A stretch of DNA of 64,000 bases from Vreelandella nanhaiensis. Its GTDB lineage: Bacteria > Pseudomonadota > Gammaproteobacteria > Pseudomonadales > Halomonadaceae. Below, piece by piece: positions 28,519 to 35,984 of the stretch. Numbering within the stretch: the first letter of the stretch is position 1; each line of letters starts with the position of its first letter. The position numbers were made by a program, and so were the translations under genes. The notes under the pieces are model-generated. The model was not told where the DNA came from and ran no database searches. It saw nothing but the letters and a program-made list of their open reading frames with translations. The stretch covers positions 434,001 to 498,000 of the forward strand of contig NZ_RZHF01000004.1 in assembly GCF_003990185.1 (NCBI RefSeq), in the 5' to 3' direction.

Positions 28519-29538
28519 TTAGTCAATCAATCGACCTGACATTTTTTCTGTTCGGCCAATCTGACGGGCCAGCCTGCGCCAGTCAGGCCGTGAACCCAGC
28601 ACGCCGCCGCCCAACTGTCGTTTAATCCAGGGCGTCCAGGGCTCACCGCCGTTCAGCACTTCCTTGATGAAGGCATCGCATAGTTCACGTAACGCCGTAT
28701 TAAACGCCTGGGTCGCTTGGTACTGTTCTTCCAACATGCTCATGGCTTCGTCGAACTGCTCCGCCGGAAGATCGCTCACCTCACGCAAGTGGAAGTGCAC
28801 CTTCAGCCGGTTGTTAACTGCCCGCACTGCTGACGGTTCACGCAGGTGGTGACTCATATGCGCGCGGTGGATCTGGCTCTTTAGCTTAACCTGCTGGCTG
28901 TGGCTCATTGGGGTTGAGGTGACGCGACCTAGCCATTCGCCCTCAATGATCCTGGCGCTTTCGCGTTCGATGCTGTCCTGAACAAATACCATGGCGCGGT
29001 CAACTTGTTCCGGCGAGGCGTCTTCAATATGCGCCACCCCTAAGTAGCCGTTAATGAGTTTCCACATTCCGGCGTAGTCAGCACTTTCACCCTGTGCGCT
29101 GCGCAGGTTGGCCAGGGTGCGTACGGCACGATTTAGAGGCTTACGATCCTCAATGCTGGTAAAGCGTGGATTCTCGGCAGCACCTTTTTGCCAGTAATCG
29201 CTCAGCACATCGAAGCACTCTTCTTGGTACTCCACCAGCTTTTCGCGAATCTCCGGTTTAACTCGGGTTGCATCTACTCCAAACAACCAGCCATTAAGCT
29301 TGTTCAGTGGAAGGGTTAGAAACTTCTGAATACCACCCTTTGAAGGCATGTCCATGATGGACACCCCTTTAGAAAGCACCGGGTGACGCTTGATACGTTT
29401 GTGCTGCGCCTCCCATTGAAGCCCAATGCCGTCACAAATTGGTTTCATAGCTACGCGCACAACTCCCTTCACATTAAAGGTAGGAATAGTTGTGCCGTGG
29501 AAATTGATAGAAATAGGTGATGCGGTAAGTGCTGTCAT
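28519..29538 (-). CDS. ant: P22-type antirepressor (Ant)
   Basis: 339 aa with an N-terminal P22_AR_N domain: FHGTTIPTFNVKGVVRVAMKPICDGIGLQWEAQHKRIKRHP, then FLTLPLNKLNGWLFGVDATRVKPEIREKLVEYQEECFDVLSDYW. The C-terminal half is helical and different from P22 Ant. Antirepressors of this type bind prophage repressors and trigger lytic growth. The leader carries a c4-like antisense RNA whose loop can pair with the ribosome-binding site (29547-29556), as in P1/P7/P22 immI regions. It heads a three-gene cassette with the exonuclease and exported protein. Confidence 0.87.
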   Translation of the reverse strand: MTALTASPISINFHGTTIPTFNVKGVVRVAMKPICDGIGLQWEAQHKRIKRHPVLSKGVSIMDMPSKGGIQKFLTLPLNKLNGWLFGVDATRVKPEIREKLVEYQEECFDVLSDYWQKGAAENPRFTSIEDRKPLNRAVRTLANLRSAQGESADYAGMWKLINGYLGVAHIEDASPEQVDRAMVFVQDSIERESARIIEGEWLGRVTSTPMSHSQQVKLKSQIHRAHMSHHLREPSAVRAVNNRLKVHFHLREVSDLPAEQFDEAMSMLEEQYQATQAFNTALRELCDAFIKEVLNGGEPWTPWIKRQLGGGVLGSRPDWRRLARQIGRTEKMSGRLID

Positions 29539-29599
29539 GATGAAGATTCCCCTTACTTAAGTTGAGAATCCGTCACCACTTCGACCAAAAAGATGGTGA

Positions 29600-29672
29600 C
29601 GAACTGCGCAGGGTTGGTCGACCGGTGTAAGAGGAAACCGGCATACCCCGAAGGGTATCCCCACGCAGCCCG
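29600..29672 (-). ncRNA. c4-like antisense RNA controlling ant
   Basis: On the minus strand this folds as a three-way junction. The outer stem pairs CTGCGTGGG (29668-29660) with CCCTGCGCAG (29613-29604). One arm is ATACCC-TTCG-GGGTAT (29658-29643), and the other is CCGGT...ACCGG (29641-29622) with loop TTCCTCTTAC. That loop can form ten pairs (one G-U) with GTAAGGGGAA at the ant ribosome-binding site. TCGACCAA (29621-29614) is exactly complementary to TTGGTCGA at 29588-29581. The two antisense segments match the a/b arrangement known for c4 RNA of phages P1 and P7. Confidence 0.82.
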
Positions 29673-29683
29673 CCATAACAGGC

Positions 29684-29708
29684 ATAAAAAAAGCGCTGTT
29701 AAGCGCTG
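29684..29708 (-). terminator. Hairpin with T-tract upstream of c4 RNA
   Basis: On the minus strand AGCGCT-TAAC-AGCGCT is followed by seven T. It may end the leader transcript or stop upstream late transcription before c4. The same element recurs in c4 regions of enterobacterial prophages (recalled, not searched). Confidence 0.6.
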
Positions 29709-29770
29709 TTGCTGCGCCTCTCACTGTCGGGCGACCAAACCCGAGCCACTGATTTTGCAGCGGCAAGGGA

Positions 29771-29799
29771 ATGTTGGCCCAAGTAGGCGCAGGCGTCAA
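29771..29799 (-). promoter_or_regulatory. Candidate promoter for c4-ant
   Basis: Minus-strand TTGACG (29799-29794), 17-bp spacer, CAACAT (29776-29771). The -10 is weak, but position just upstream of the leader and c4 element fits. Confidence 0.4.
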
Positions 29800-30040
29800 G
29801 CTGCCTGTTTATTATGTGGGCGTTGCGTGGTGCTTTAAATACTCAAAATTAGGTAATTAACCGAAAGTGTTCCCATTGCTGCTTGGCGTACTCGCCGCCA
29901 CGGGCGATGGTGGTGTATGGGTTTACAGTGGTTGTAAGAGATCGTCCATGGTTTTGCGTTCATGCTGTGGATTTTCACAAATTGCGCGTCTCGCCAGTTG
30001 TTGTAAGCTCGGCTTTTACTCACAAGAACAGGTGGCAACT

Positions 30041-30274
30041 ATGCAATATGACAGCAGGTTCATTTTTACAGGCGAAGCCGAGAAGTTCATGAGCGACAAA
30101 GAGGGAATCGTAGAGGCGCAATTCCCAGAAGGGCACACCCTCATGCCTAATGATACTGCTACGTTCAGGGTCGCCCCTGGAAACCATCCTGTGAAATTTG
30201 TATGTACAGAGCGCCACTACGATTTCTCTGAAGCTCGCAAATGCTCTCTACTGTTTTATTTTGATCTGGCGTAG
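30041..30274 (+). CDS. Small counter-oriented protein (moron candidate)
   Basis: 77 aa starting MQYDSRFIFTGEAEKFMSD. AGGTGG lies about 5 bp before the ATG, and the longer upstream frame has no such site. It contains no TM segment; the sequence is mixed polar/beta (ATFRVAPGNHPVKFVCTERHYDF). It runs opposite to the surrounding late operon, as independently transcribed moron genes do. A minus-strand ORF with its own ribosome-binding site overlaps its 3' 110 bp; probably only one is real. Function unknown. Confidence 0.5.
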   Translation: MQYDSRFIFTGEAEKFMSDKEGIVEAQFPEGHTLMPNDTATFRVAPGNHPVKFVCTERHYDFSEARKCSLLFYFDLA

Positions 30275-30419
30275 CACTGTCTACCATATTTTCTTCCGCC
30301 CCCCAGCGGCGGGCATCACCCGCCACTGGATCATTAATACTAGGTGTACACGAAGAGGTGTGTTGTTGGGCTTCCAATAACTTGCGAATCTTACGCAATT
30401 CATTAAGTAGCTCTTGCAT
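30165..30419 (-). CDS. Possible small late-operon protein overlapping the plus-strand ORF
   Basis: 84 aa starting MQELLNELRKIRKLLEAQQ, an amphipathic helix. AGAGG lies 8 bp upstream of ATG 30419, and it follows the tail-chaperone gene by 32 bp in the same direction. The rest is polar and low in structure signals. It competes with the plus-strand gene at 30041-30274. The helix-like N terminus and ribosome-binding site argue for it; the poor C-terminal half argues against. Confidence 0.35.
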   Translation of the reverse strand: MQELLNELRKIRKLLEAQQHTSSCTPSINDPVAGDARRWGAEENMVDSATPDQNKTVESICELQRNRSGALYIQISQDGFQGRP

Positions 30420-30450
30420 AATAATGCCTCTATTTTTTGAATGGGTTTCC

Positions 30451-31298
30451 CTAAGCCACAAAGCACTCATCGCCGTAGCCTCCCGCTAGCTCCATCACGT
30501 TCATCAGCTCTCTGACATTGATCAGGCTTTTCATTCCCTGCTGATAATCGAAGTCCACACGTTGCTGGATGGCATCGGTGACCTGTTTGGCATCTTCGGC
30601 TTCCTGCACGGCCGGGGTGTTTTGTTGGGCCATGGCACTGAGGGCGCCCGCTTCGATGTGCTGGACCTGCGCCAGTAACGCGTCTTGCTCATCAAAGCCC
30701 AGGCGGGCGTACTTGGGATGACCGTACAGAGCGGTGTAGTCGATGCCTTGGTGCTGAGCGCCCGCCATGCCAGCCACTACCCGCCACTGGGTGCGCATGG
30801 CTAGAAACAGCTCAAGCGCTGGCCAGTGCTCTTCCCACACCTCGTAGTGCGTAGGCGCTTCAGTAATGGTGGCATCTTTTAGCCCCCAGCGGTCAGCGTC
30901 TTTCTTACGCTGGTCTTTGGGGGCTGGGCCTTGCGCCCACCACTGGCCAGCGCCTCTTAGTTTTTTGCAGCGGCCTGGTTGCGACCTTCTTGAGCGGCGA
31001 ACCAGCTGAGGATCAGCGGGCGGCGGATGTAGGTAATATCCATCAAAGCATCCAGCAGCTCTTTATCGAATACCAGGTCATTGCCGCTTTCATCTTTCAG
31101 GCCCGCGACATTCTTCAGATCGCCGAGAAGATCTTCATCCGTTTTCTCGCGTTTTTGCTGCGCATCCACGATGGCACGATACGATGCCCAATTATGCAAC
31201 ACCCAGGTGGCCTGAATGGTTGATGGCTTTTCATCACCAGGCACTTGAACGGGCACATCAATGGTGGTGGTAGCGATTTTTTTCAGTACTAGGGTCAT
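30451..31298 (-). CDS. Tail assembly chaperone GT (made by -1 frameshift)
   Basis: The downstream ORF (DUF1799-like: EEHWPALELFLAMRTQWRV) has no credible start of its own. Its frame stays open upstream to the 3' end of the G gene, where the slippery heptamer A-AAA-AAC (30966-30960) lies directly before the G stop TAA. A -1 slip there joins 113 residues of G to 169 residues of T, giving a 282 aa GT product, as for lambda gpG/gpGT. GT is thought to recruit tail tube subunits to the tape measure. Coordinates cover both parts; the frame changes at 30960. Normally the tape measure gene follows, but here a foreign cassette intervenes. Confidence 0.82.
30957..31298 (-). CDS. Tail assembly chaperone G
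   Basis: 113 aa starting MTLVLKKIATTTIDVPVQVPGD. It lies immediately downstream of the tail tube gene, the standard position of the G chaperone. It coats the tape measure protein during tail assembly and is absent from virions. The last codons GCA AAA AAC TAA form the frameshift site described for GT. Length and position match the family; sequence similarity among G proteins is low, so synteny carries the call. Confidence 0.8.
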   Translation of the reverse strand: MTLVLKKIATTTIDVPVQVPGDEKPSTIQATWVLHNWASYRAIVDAQQKREKTDEDLLGDLKNVAGLKDESGNDLVFDKELLDALMDITYIRRPLILSWFAAQEGRNQAAAKN

Positions 31299-31324
31299 GG
31301 TGTCGTCCTGATCGTCAAAGAAGC

Positions 31325-31347
31325 AAAAACGCTGCCAGTTGGCAGCG
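31325..31347 (-). terminator. Hairpin after the tail tube gene
   Basis: CGCTGCC/GGCAGCG stem with loop AGTT and, on the minus strand, TTTTTG after it. It lies between the tail tube and chaperone genes, where partial termination would favour tube protein over chaperone. Confidence 0.65.
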
Positions 31348-31366
31348 CTGTTAGTGGATTTAGGGA

Positions 31367-32329
31367 TTAGCGGAAAACGTAGCGGTAGTCACCGTCGCCC
31401 TCGGGGGCGGAGAGTAGCCGGGTATCCATCGTGCAATGGGTGATGCCTTGGACTTCCGTTTCCTGATAATTCGAAAGCTGAACGCGGTTTGCTTCAAAAT
31501 CAACGATGTTCCCAGGCACCGTGTTATGAGAGAACGTGACCGCATCTACCACCGTGCCGTTATGCGATTCGATCTTCTCGAAGATGTTGAAGTCTTCCAG
31601 GCGCGGCTTTTGGATGTTGACCTGGCCAGTGGCCTGGCGATCGGTAAGGTGCACCCCTTCGTAACCAACTAAGTTGCGGTGCTCTACCTGCCCTGCCATA
31701 TCAAACGACCATGATTGCATCGGCGCCTGATAGCCAAAGAGCGTAAACGAGCTGTTCTGCTTGTTTACCGGCACCTCACCGGCCTGGGGTGCGCGGACAC
31801 CGCCCGCTGGCGGGGCTTCTTTCCGTGGGCGCTGGTACAGGCCGGTTAAGCTAAATTCAAAGTACGGCATGCCTTTGGCATCGGTGGTACGTGTCACGGT
31901 ACCGCGCACGCCGGGCAACACCTGCAGCTCGTCATTATCGGACCACCACATCAGAGAGACTGAGTGGAAATTGCGCGATACCGGGGAATAGGCGACATAC
32001 TCACTTCCCACGGTTGTATCGACCTCCTCGCTATGGCCAGCGCACAGCATCAGCGGCCAGAAGGACGGCGGTACGCCGGGGGTGCCAGAACCCGAGTAGG
32101 GTACACGGATCGTGCGGGTGGAATACGGGGCGACGTTGACTTGCTCATTGGCCCCAAACCCCGGCTTCACGCGCTCACGCTCGGCGGTATCGCCCTGGTA
32201 AACGCCTGGAGCTTCTTTGGTCATCACGTCAAAAAAGACGGCGCCGCTTAGGTCACTGGGCGTGACGCCATACTCATCCTCGATCACCGCGGCGACGGTG
32301 AGAATTCGCCAGAGTAATGGTTCATTCAT
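31367..32329 (-). CDS. Major tail tube protein
   Basis: 320 aa, preceding the G/GT chaperone genes as in lambda-like tails. Sequence is beta-rich with few helices: TRTIRVPYSGSGTPGVPPSFWPLMLCAGHSEEV, SVSLMWWSDNDELQVLPGVRGTVTRTTDAKGMPYFEFSLTGLYQ, features of long phage tail tube proteins. The C-terminal half (about 210-320) may be an Ig-like decoration (QSWSFDMAGQVEHRNLVGYEG). It polymerises around the tape measure. An intrinsic terminator-like hairpin follows the stop, fitting a highly expressed gene. Confidence 0.8.
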   Translation of the reverse strand: MNEPLLWRILTVAAVIEDEYGVTPSDLSGAVFFDVMTKEAPGVYQGDTAERERVKPGFGANEQVNVAPYSTRTIRVPYSGSGTPGVPPSFWPLMLCAGHSEEVDTTVGSEYVAYSPVSRNFHSVSLMWWSDNDELQVLPGVRGTVTRTTDAKGMPYFEFSLTGLYQRPRKEAPPAGGVRAPQAGEVPVNKQNSSFTLFGYQAPMQSWSFDMAGQVEHRNLVGYEGVHLTDRQATGQVNIQKPRLEDFNIFEKIESHNGTVVDAVTFSHNTVPGNIVDFEANRVQLSNYQETEVQGITHCTMDTRLLSAPEGDGDYRYVFR

Positions 32330-32513
32330 TGACCTTTACCTCTTGCTTGGCCACCGGCGTGGTGGGCTTGGGCGCTGCCGTGTCGGTTTTAACCGGGGCC
32401 GCAGCAAATTGTGATTGGACCGCCTTGGCGGGCTGTACGGGGGAAGGCTTGGTGCGATGCACTAGCTCACGCTTGCCGTCACGGATCTCGTAACGGCCTC
32501 CTGCGTTTGGCAT
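32322..32513 (-). CDS. Small Pro/Ala/Lys-rich phage protein
   Basis: 63 codons from ATG 32513 (MPNAGGRYEIRDGKRELV), which has GGAGG 7 bp upstream; the ORF could extend six codons further but without such a site. The N-terminal 20 residues look folded; the rest is low-complexity linker rich in P, A, K. It overlaps the tail tube start by 8 bp. Similar short proteins precede tail tube genes in other HK97-like prophages. Function unknown. Confidence 0.65.
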   Translation of the reverse strand: MPNAGGRYEIRDGKRELVHRTKPSPVQPAKAVQSQFAAAPVKTDTAAPKPTTPVAKQEVKVNE

Positions 32514-32530
32514 GGGGGTTCCTCCAGGCA

Positions 32531-32556
32531 AAAAGAAACCCGCACGTGGCGGGCTT
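32531..32556 (-). terminator. Hairpin within the late operon
   Basis: CCCGC/GCGGG stem with loop ACGTG, followed on the minus strand by TTTCTTTTT. Located between the putative tail terminator gene and the small Pro-rich gene; may act as an attenuator. Confidence 0.6.
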
Positions 32557-32574
32557 CAGGGTTAGCGGTTGGGG

Positions 32575-33303
32575 TCAGCTGCGGATCAGGCGTTCGTAGC
32601 TGTAGAGCTCACGCCAGAACACCAGGCCGCCCGACACGGCGACGCTTTGCCCGCCGCCGTATTCGAGGGGTGCAACAGCGTCTTGAGGGCTTTCAATGCC
32701 GAGCAGCGCGCTTGAGATAACGCGGCGCTGGGCATCTATCTGCGATTGCTCAGCGACCAGCACCACGGCGACTTGCTCGGTAACGGTTTGGCGGACGCTC
32801 ATAGTGCCGAGACCATTGGGCGTGGCGACGGCGTGAACCGGGTGCACGAACGCGGCGGGCAGCGCAGGCGATGCCATCGCCAAGCTGGTGGCCTGGAGTT
32901 CGAAGTGGGCACGGTATTGGCGCTGGTCGTATTCGTAATCCGTGGCGGCGTCAGTAATTTCCCAGCTTTCGGTACCGGTTTGCGCGGCCACGCGCTCAAT
33001 CAGCTGCGTGGTCATGCCGCGCAAGGGGTCAAACGTCGGGGCGCGCAAGCTGAGTACGTAAGTATCCACGCGGCCCAGGCGGTAACCATCTACCTCGATT
33101 CCGCTCTGCCCGGCCAGGCTGTATACGCCGTTGGTGGCGGCGGCATCGGCGGGAAGGTTGAGCGGGTAGACGGCATCGCCTACCACCGGCCCGACGATCT
33201 GCACCAGGGCGGGCACGGTATCGGTGCGCGAGGGGTCGGCCTCACTGCTTTGCGCAGCGGTGATGCCGACGCCAGTTAGCGCGGCAATGATGTCGGTGAT
33301 CAT
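32575..33303 (-). CDS. Putative tail terminator/minor tail protein
   Basis: 242 aa, starting MITDIIAALTGVGITAAQSSEADP. It overlaps the gp10-like gene by 4 bp and precedes the tail tube module, the position of tail terminator proteins (lambda U). The N-terminal part up to about 140 has the alternating alpha/beta pattern with RVDTYVLSLRAPTFDPL. The C-terminal extra domain (MSVRQTVTEQVAVVLVAEQ) is unusual in length compared with the roughly 130-150 aa of lambda U. The call rests on gene order. Confidence 0.6.
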   Translation of the reverse strand: MITDIIAALTGVGITAAQSSEADPSRTDTVPALVQIVGPVVGDAVYPLNLPADAAATNGVYSLAGQSGIEVDGYRLGRVDTYVLSLRAPTFDPLRGMTTQLIERVAAQTGTESWEITDAATDYEYDQRQYRAHFELQATSLAMASPALPAAFVHPVHAVATPNGLGTMSVRQTVTEQVAVVLVAEQSQIDAQRRVISSALLGIESPQDAVAPLEYGGGQSVAVSGGLVFWRELYSYERLIRS

Positions 33304-33752
33304 GCAATGTTTCCTTTGCTGCGCTGGCGATCAAGGTAGCGGCTGAGCCCTTGGTAAAACCTGCCCGCGGCCCCGCCTTCATTCTTCTGCAGTGCGGGTA
33401 GCAGGAACGGGTTAGGCGTCATGTGCTCTGTGCCTTGTTCGTGCCATAGCCCTTTGCGGCCCTGCCAACGCCCGTTAATGCGGCGGTTGGCCCCTACCAG
33501 AATGCCCACTTCGCCCTGAGCCAACCCCAGCCGTGAGCGCTGGCGTTTGTTGATGTTCCGGTGCCCAATGGCTTGGGCGAGATCGCCGGTATCAGCCGGG
33601 GCCATAGCCTTGGCGTCTCGCTTGACCGGGGCCGCAAGCGATACCAAGCCTGCACGGATAGCGCGCTCTCGGATGTTCTCTTCAAGGGCGCGTAGCTCCT
33701 GCTGAACGTCATCCAGGCGCTGGCCTTGAACCTGCCAGTTAAACCCACTCAT
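33300..33752 (-). CDS. HK97 gp10-like head-tail/tail completion protein
   Basis: 150 aa. It shows LEENIRERAIRAGLVSLAAPVKRDAKAMAPADTGDLAQAI followed by HEQGTEHMTPNPFLLPAL, the conserved pattern of the HK97 gp10 family (AxxxAP-x-TG-x-L and P-x-PFLRPA). These proteins act at the head-tail joining or tail completion step. Start overlaps the preceding adaptor gene by 14 bp and the end overlaps the next gene by 4 bp. Confidence 0.82.
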   Translation of the reverse strand: MSGFNWQVQGQRLDDVQQELRALEENIRERAIRAGLVSLAAPVKRDAKAMAPADTGDLAQAIGHRNINKRQRSRLGLAQGEVGILVGANRRINGRWQGRKGLWHEQGTEHMTPNPFLLPALQKNEGGAAGRFYQGLSRYLDRQRSKGNIA

Positions 33753-34077
33753 GGCACATCAACTCCAGTTCAGTACGCTTTCCGCCGACGTCGATTGCGC
33801 GGCCTTCCAGCCGATACACCACCTGGCCAAACCGGACGCGCAGCGTTTTGCCGGTCGCGGCGGCGATGTCGGGGCGGTAACGCATGCGAATGCGCGCGGT
33901 CGTTTCGGCGTTGGCCTCTTGCGCGGCAAACAAGGTGCGCCCGCGCAGCTGCTCAACCTCGGCCCAGCGCTTGCGAGGCTCTGGTACCCATTCATCAACC
34001 GCCGCGCCGGAGTCGCTGCGGTTGCCCTCTTTCAGCCATTCGAGTGTGACGCGGTGGCGGAGTTTTCCGGCCCTCAT
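33739..34077 (-). CDS. Head closure/head-tail adaptor protein
   Basis: 112 aa from ATG 34077 (MRAGKLRHRVTLEW), whose ATG overlaps the stop of the previous gene (ATGA); a longer in-frame start upstream is less likely. It has the phage head-tail joining family pattern: L-R-H-R-V-T-L-E near the N terminus, RKRWAEVEQLRGRTLFAAQEANAETTARIRMRYRPDI in the middle. It belongs to the SPP1 gp16-like stopper family that closes the filled head. Confidence 0.85.
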   Translation of the reverse strand: MRAGKLRHRVTLEWLKEGNRSDSGAAVDEWVPEPRKRWAEVEQLRGRTLFAAQEANAETTARIRMRYRPDIAAATGKTLRVRFGQVVYRLEGRAIDVGGKRTELELMCHEWV

Positions 34078-34400
34078 ACGCCTAGTCTCCGGTAGGGCCA
34101 CAAGATAGCCTCAACCGCGAGAGGCAGCGTTGCAGTGCTAACACCAACTAACACCGCCTCACGGTTGACGTACCAATGGCCAATCATCAACAGCATGGCG
34201 GTAGTGATGTCGTCGTCAAGCACCAGCGGTTTTTCTGCCTCGCTGATCAAGGCTGCCTCTGGAGTCTCGAATAGCGGCCGGTCGGTGTAATTTTCAACGT
34301 ACCGGCGTGCGGCGTTCGAGTAGGTTTCCAGCAGGCCGTCTTCGTCGGAGTCGTCCGGCTCGATGCGGCACTGCTGTTTGATGATTTCAAGGTCGAGCAT
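34074..34400 (-). CDS. Head-tail connector (gp6-like adaptor)
   Basis: 108 aa from ATG 34400 (MLDLEIIKQQCRIEPDDSDEDGLLE). The family pattern of HK97 gp6-like connectors is plain: L-x-x-x-K-x-x-x-R-I-x-x-x-x-x-D-x-x-L near the start, then AARRYVENYTDRPLF, and TAMLLMIGHWYVNREAVL near the C terminus. It forms the ring below the portal. GTG 34409 is an alternative start without better signals. Confidence 0.82.
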   Translation of the reverse strand: MLDLEIIKQQCRIEPDDSDEDGLLETYSNAARRYVENYTDRPLFETPEAALISEAEKPLVLDDDITTAMLLMIGHWYVNREAVLVGVSTATLPLAVEAILWPYRRLGV

Positions 34401-34421
34401 GGTGGGCACCGAGCGCGGGGG

Positions 34422-34658
34422 TTATTTTTTGGCCGGGGCTTTGGCTGACTTGCTAGCGGTATCTGCCTTGGCCTTGGTGTCTTCCGCTGCCTTGGTCTCA
34501 GGCTCAGCGGGCTTGACCTCATACTGAGAAGCCAGGCCCAAGCGCACCAAGTCTTTAGCACGTCCGGTCTCTACATCGGTTAGCTTCTGGCCTGCCTTTA
34601 CCAAGCCTTCCTGCTTCGTACCGTTAAAGGTTTTGAGTGCTGTTAAATCCATCGTCAT
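34422..34658 (-). CDS. Small phage protein downstream of capsid gene
   Basis: 78 aa. The folded-looking N-terminal half (MTMDLTALKTFNGTKQEGLVKAGQKLTDVETGRAKDLVRLGLA split by function unknown) resembles short proteins found between capsid and connector genes. The C-terminal half is Ala/Lys/Glu low complexity (KAKADTASKSAKAPAKK) and positively charged. It might bind DNA or decorate the capsid, but nothing shows this directly. A hairpin separates it from the capsid gene. Confidence 0.6.
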   Translation of the reverse strand: MTMDLTALKTFNGTKQEGLVKAGQKLTDVETGRAKDLVRLGLASQYEVKPAEPETKAAEDTKAKADTASKSAKAPAKK

Positions 34659-34660
34659 TC

Positions 34661-34680
34661 AGGGCGCAATTACGCGCCCT
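34661..34680. terminator. Hairpin after the capsid gene
   Basis: AGGGCGC-AATTAC-GCGCCCT, a 7-bp perfect stem without a strong T-tract. It lies 29 bp after the capsid stop and could be an attenuator or an mRNA 3'-end stabiliser. Confidence 0.45.
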
Positions 34681-34709
34681 GCTCCATGGTTAATGGGTGG
34701 ATGCGACGC

Positions 34710-35972
34710 TTAGGCGCCAGCGGTCGGGTCGGTGGTGTCAGGGAAAGCGCCGACAACAAACGACTCGGGGCGATATACCGCCATGGCCAGGCGCTCTTCG
34801 GCACGCACGGTCACCATGTTGTTGATGAAGTTGTCGCGGTCTTCGGTAGACACTTCAACGGTGGTGTTTTCGCGGTCGAAGATCTGCGCGGCCATGTTGA
34901 ACGCGCCCACCATCATCTGCCCTTCGGGCATGGCGGTAGTTTCGACGACCGGCAGGCCCCACAAACGCGGCTGTGCGCCAGTGGTCGGGTTAGCGAACAC
35001 ATAGGCGTTATCGTCTGTTTTGGTCAGCTCGATGCGCTCCCAGTCAGTCGGGTGCAGAACGATGCCGCTTGCGCGGTACTCAGCTAGACGTACCTGCAGG
35101 ATGGCGTGACGGATCGCATCGACCCGCGTATCGCCTGCCATGTTCAGGGCTGTGTTGTAGGCCGTTGCCTGCGGAATCAAGCCGAGAATGTTCTGGCCCG
35201 TTCCATCGCCCAACAGAAGCTGCTCTTCCTCGACGTAGGTCAGGCCGTAGCGCAGGCGGCCATCGATGTAGCTGGCCAGCTGCGGAGCATCATCCAGAAT
35301 CTGCTTGGTGGCAGGGATCCAGTGAGCAATGGTGCGCACGTTTGATGTAGCCAGCTCAAAGGACAGGCTTGACTCGGCTTTACGCTGCCCCTCGACTTGC
35401 GGTGCGGCGTTGTTAACAAAACCGGTTTCCTTCACATACTCAATGGCGTTGGAAAGCGTACGGCCTGGCATGATGAGATCGCGCACTGTGGCCACGCGGT
35501 CGGGCTGGGCGATGATGCCCGGCAGGCGCTCGGTCACCACCAGGTTGCCGGCAGAATCATCAGCGCTGGTAATGGCCTTTACCTCGATGCGCCCGGTACG
35601 GCCCAGGCGGCCATCGGCCATGGACTTGAAGGATTCTGTATCGACAACCGACTGCCCCCAGGACTTGGCCTGGGCTTGGGATTTGCCGCGGCGAGCACCC
35701 TTTTGCTCCAGTGCTGTCAGGCGCTCCTGCATCTCGGTTCCGGACTTAGCTAGTAGCTCCAGGGCGCCCTTGGTGTCGTCGGCAATCTTGCCGGTTTCCT
35801 TGATTTCCTTCTGTGCATTTTCGCAAAAGGTTTTGATCTCAAGATCGCGCTTGGTTAGCGCATCCATGAGGCCCTTCATTTCCAGGTTGTCCTGGTTATG
35901 GTCGTCATTGCTGCCGCCACCATTTTTACGGCTCATGGTGCGTACAGGCGGGAACTTATGGTGCATACCCAT
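34710..35972 (-). CDS. HK97-type major capsid protein
   Basis: 420 aa. An N-terminal helical delta/scaffold domain (about 1-105, coiled coil ALTKRDLEIKTFCENAQKEIKE) precedes the HK97 fold. ATSNVRTIAHWIPATKQILDDAP, YGLTYVEEEQLLLGDGTGQNILGL, WGLPVVETTAMPEG and STEDRDNFINNMVTVRAEERL are signature stretches. The delta domain is probably removed by the protease encoded upstream. ATG 35972 has AAGGA 9 bp upstream. A segment near residues 385-400 is nearly duplicated at the end of the large terminase gene (see findings). Confidence 0.95.
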   Translation of the reverse strand: MGMHHKFPPVRTMSRKNGGGSNDDHNQDNLEMKGLMDALTKRDLEIKTFCENAQKEIKETGKIADDTKGALELLAKSGTEMQERLTALEQKGARRGKSQAQAKSWGQSVVDTESFKSMADGRLGRTGRIEVKAITSADDSAGNLVVTERLPGIIAQPDRVATVRDLIMPGRTLSNAIEYVKETGFVNNAAPQVEGQRKAESSLSFELATSNVRTIAHWIPATKQILDDAPQLASYIDGRLRYGLTYVEEEQLLLGDGTGQNILGLIPQATAYNTALNMAGDTRVDAIRHAILQVRLAEYRASGIVLHPTDWERIELTKTDDNAYVFANPTTGAQPRLWGLPVVETTAMPEGQMMVGAFNMAAQIFDRENTTVEVSTEDRDNFINNMVTVRAEERLAMAVYRPESFVVGAFPDTTDPTAGA

Positions 35973-35984
35973 GTGCTTAATTCC

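Noticed and set aside
29557..29799. 80-aa minus-strand ORF resembling Icd/Ash-family annotations
   Set aside because: It spans the c4 RNA and leader and begins at the TTG of the candidate -35 box. Such ORFs recur because the RNA is conserved, and no usable start signal is seen.
30451..30840. Stand-alone 129-aa protein starting at GTG 30840
   Set aside because: No ribosome-binding site, and the frame is open upstream to the slippery heptamer; treated as the T part of GT.
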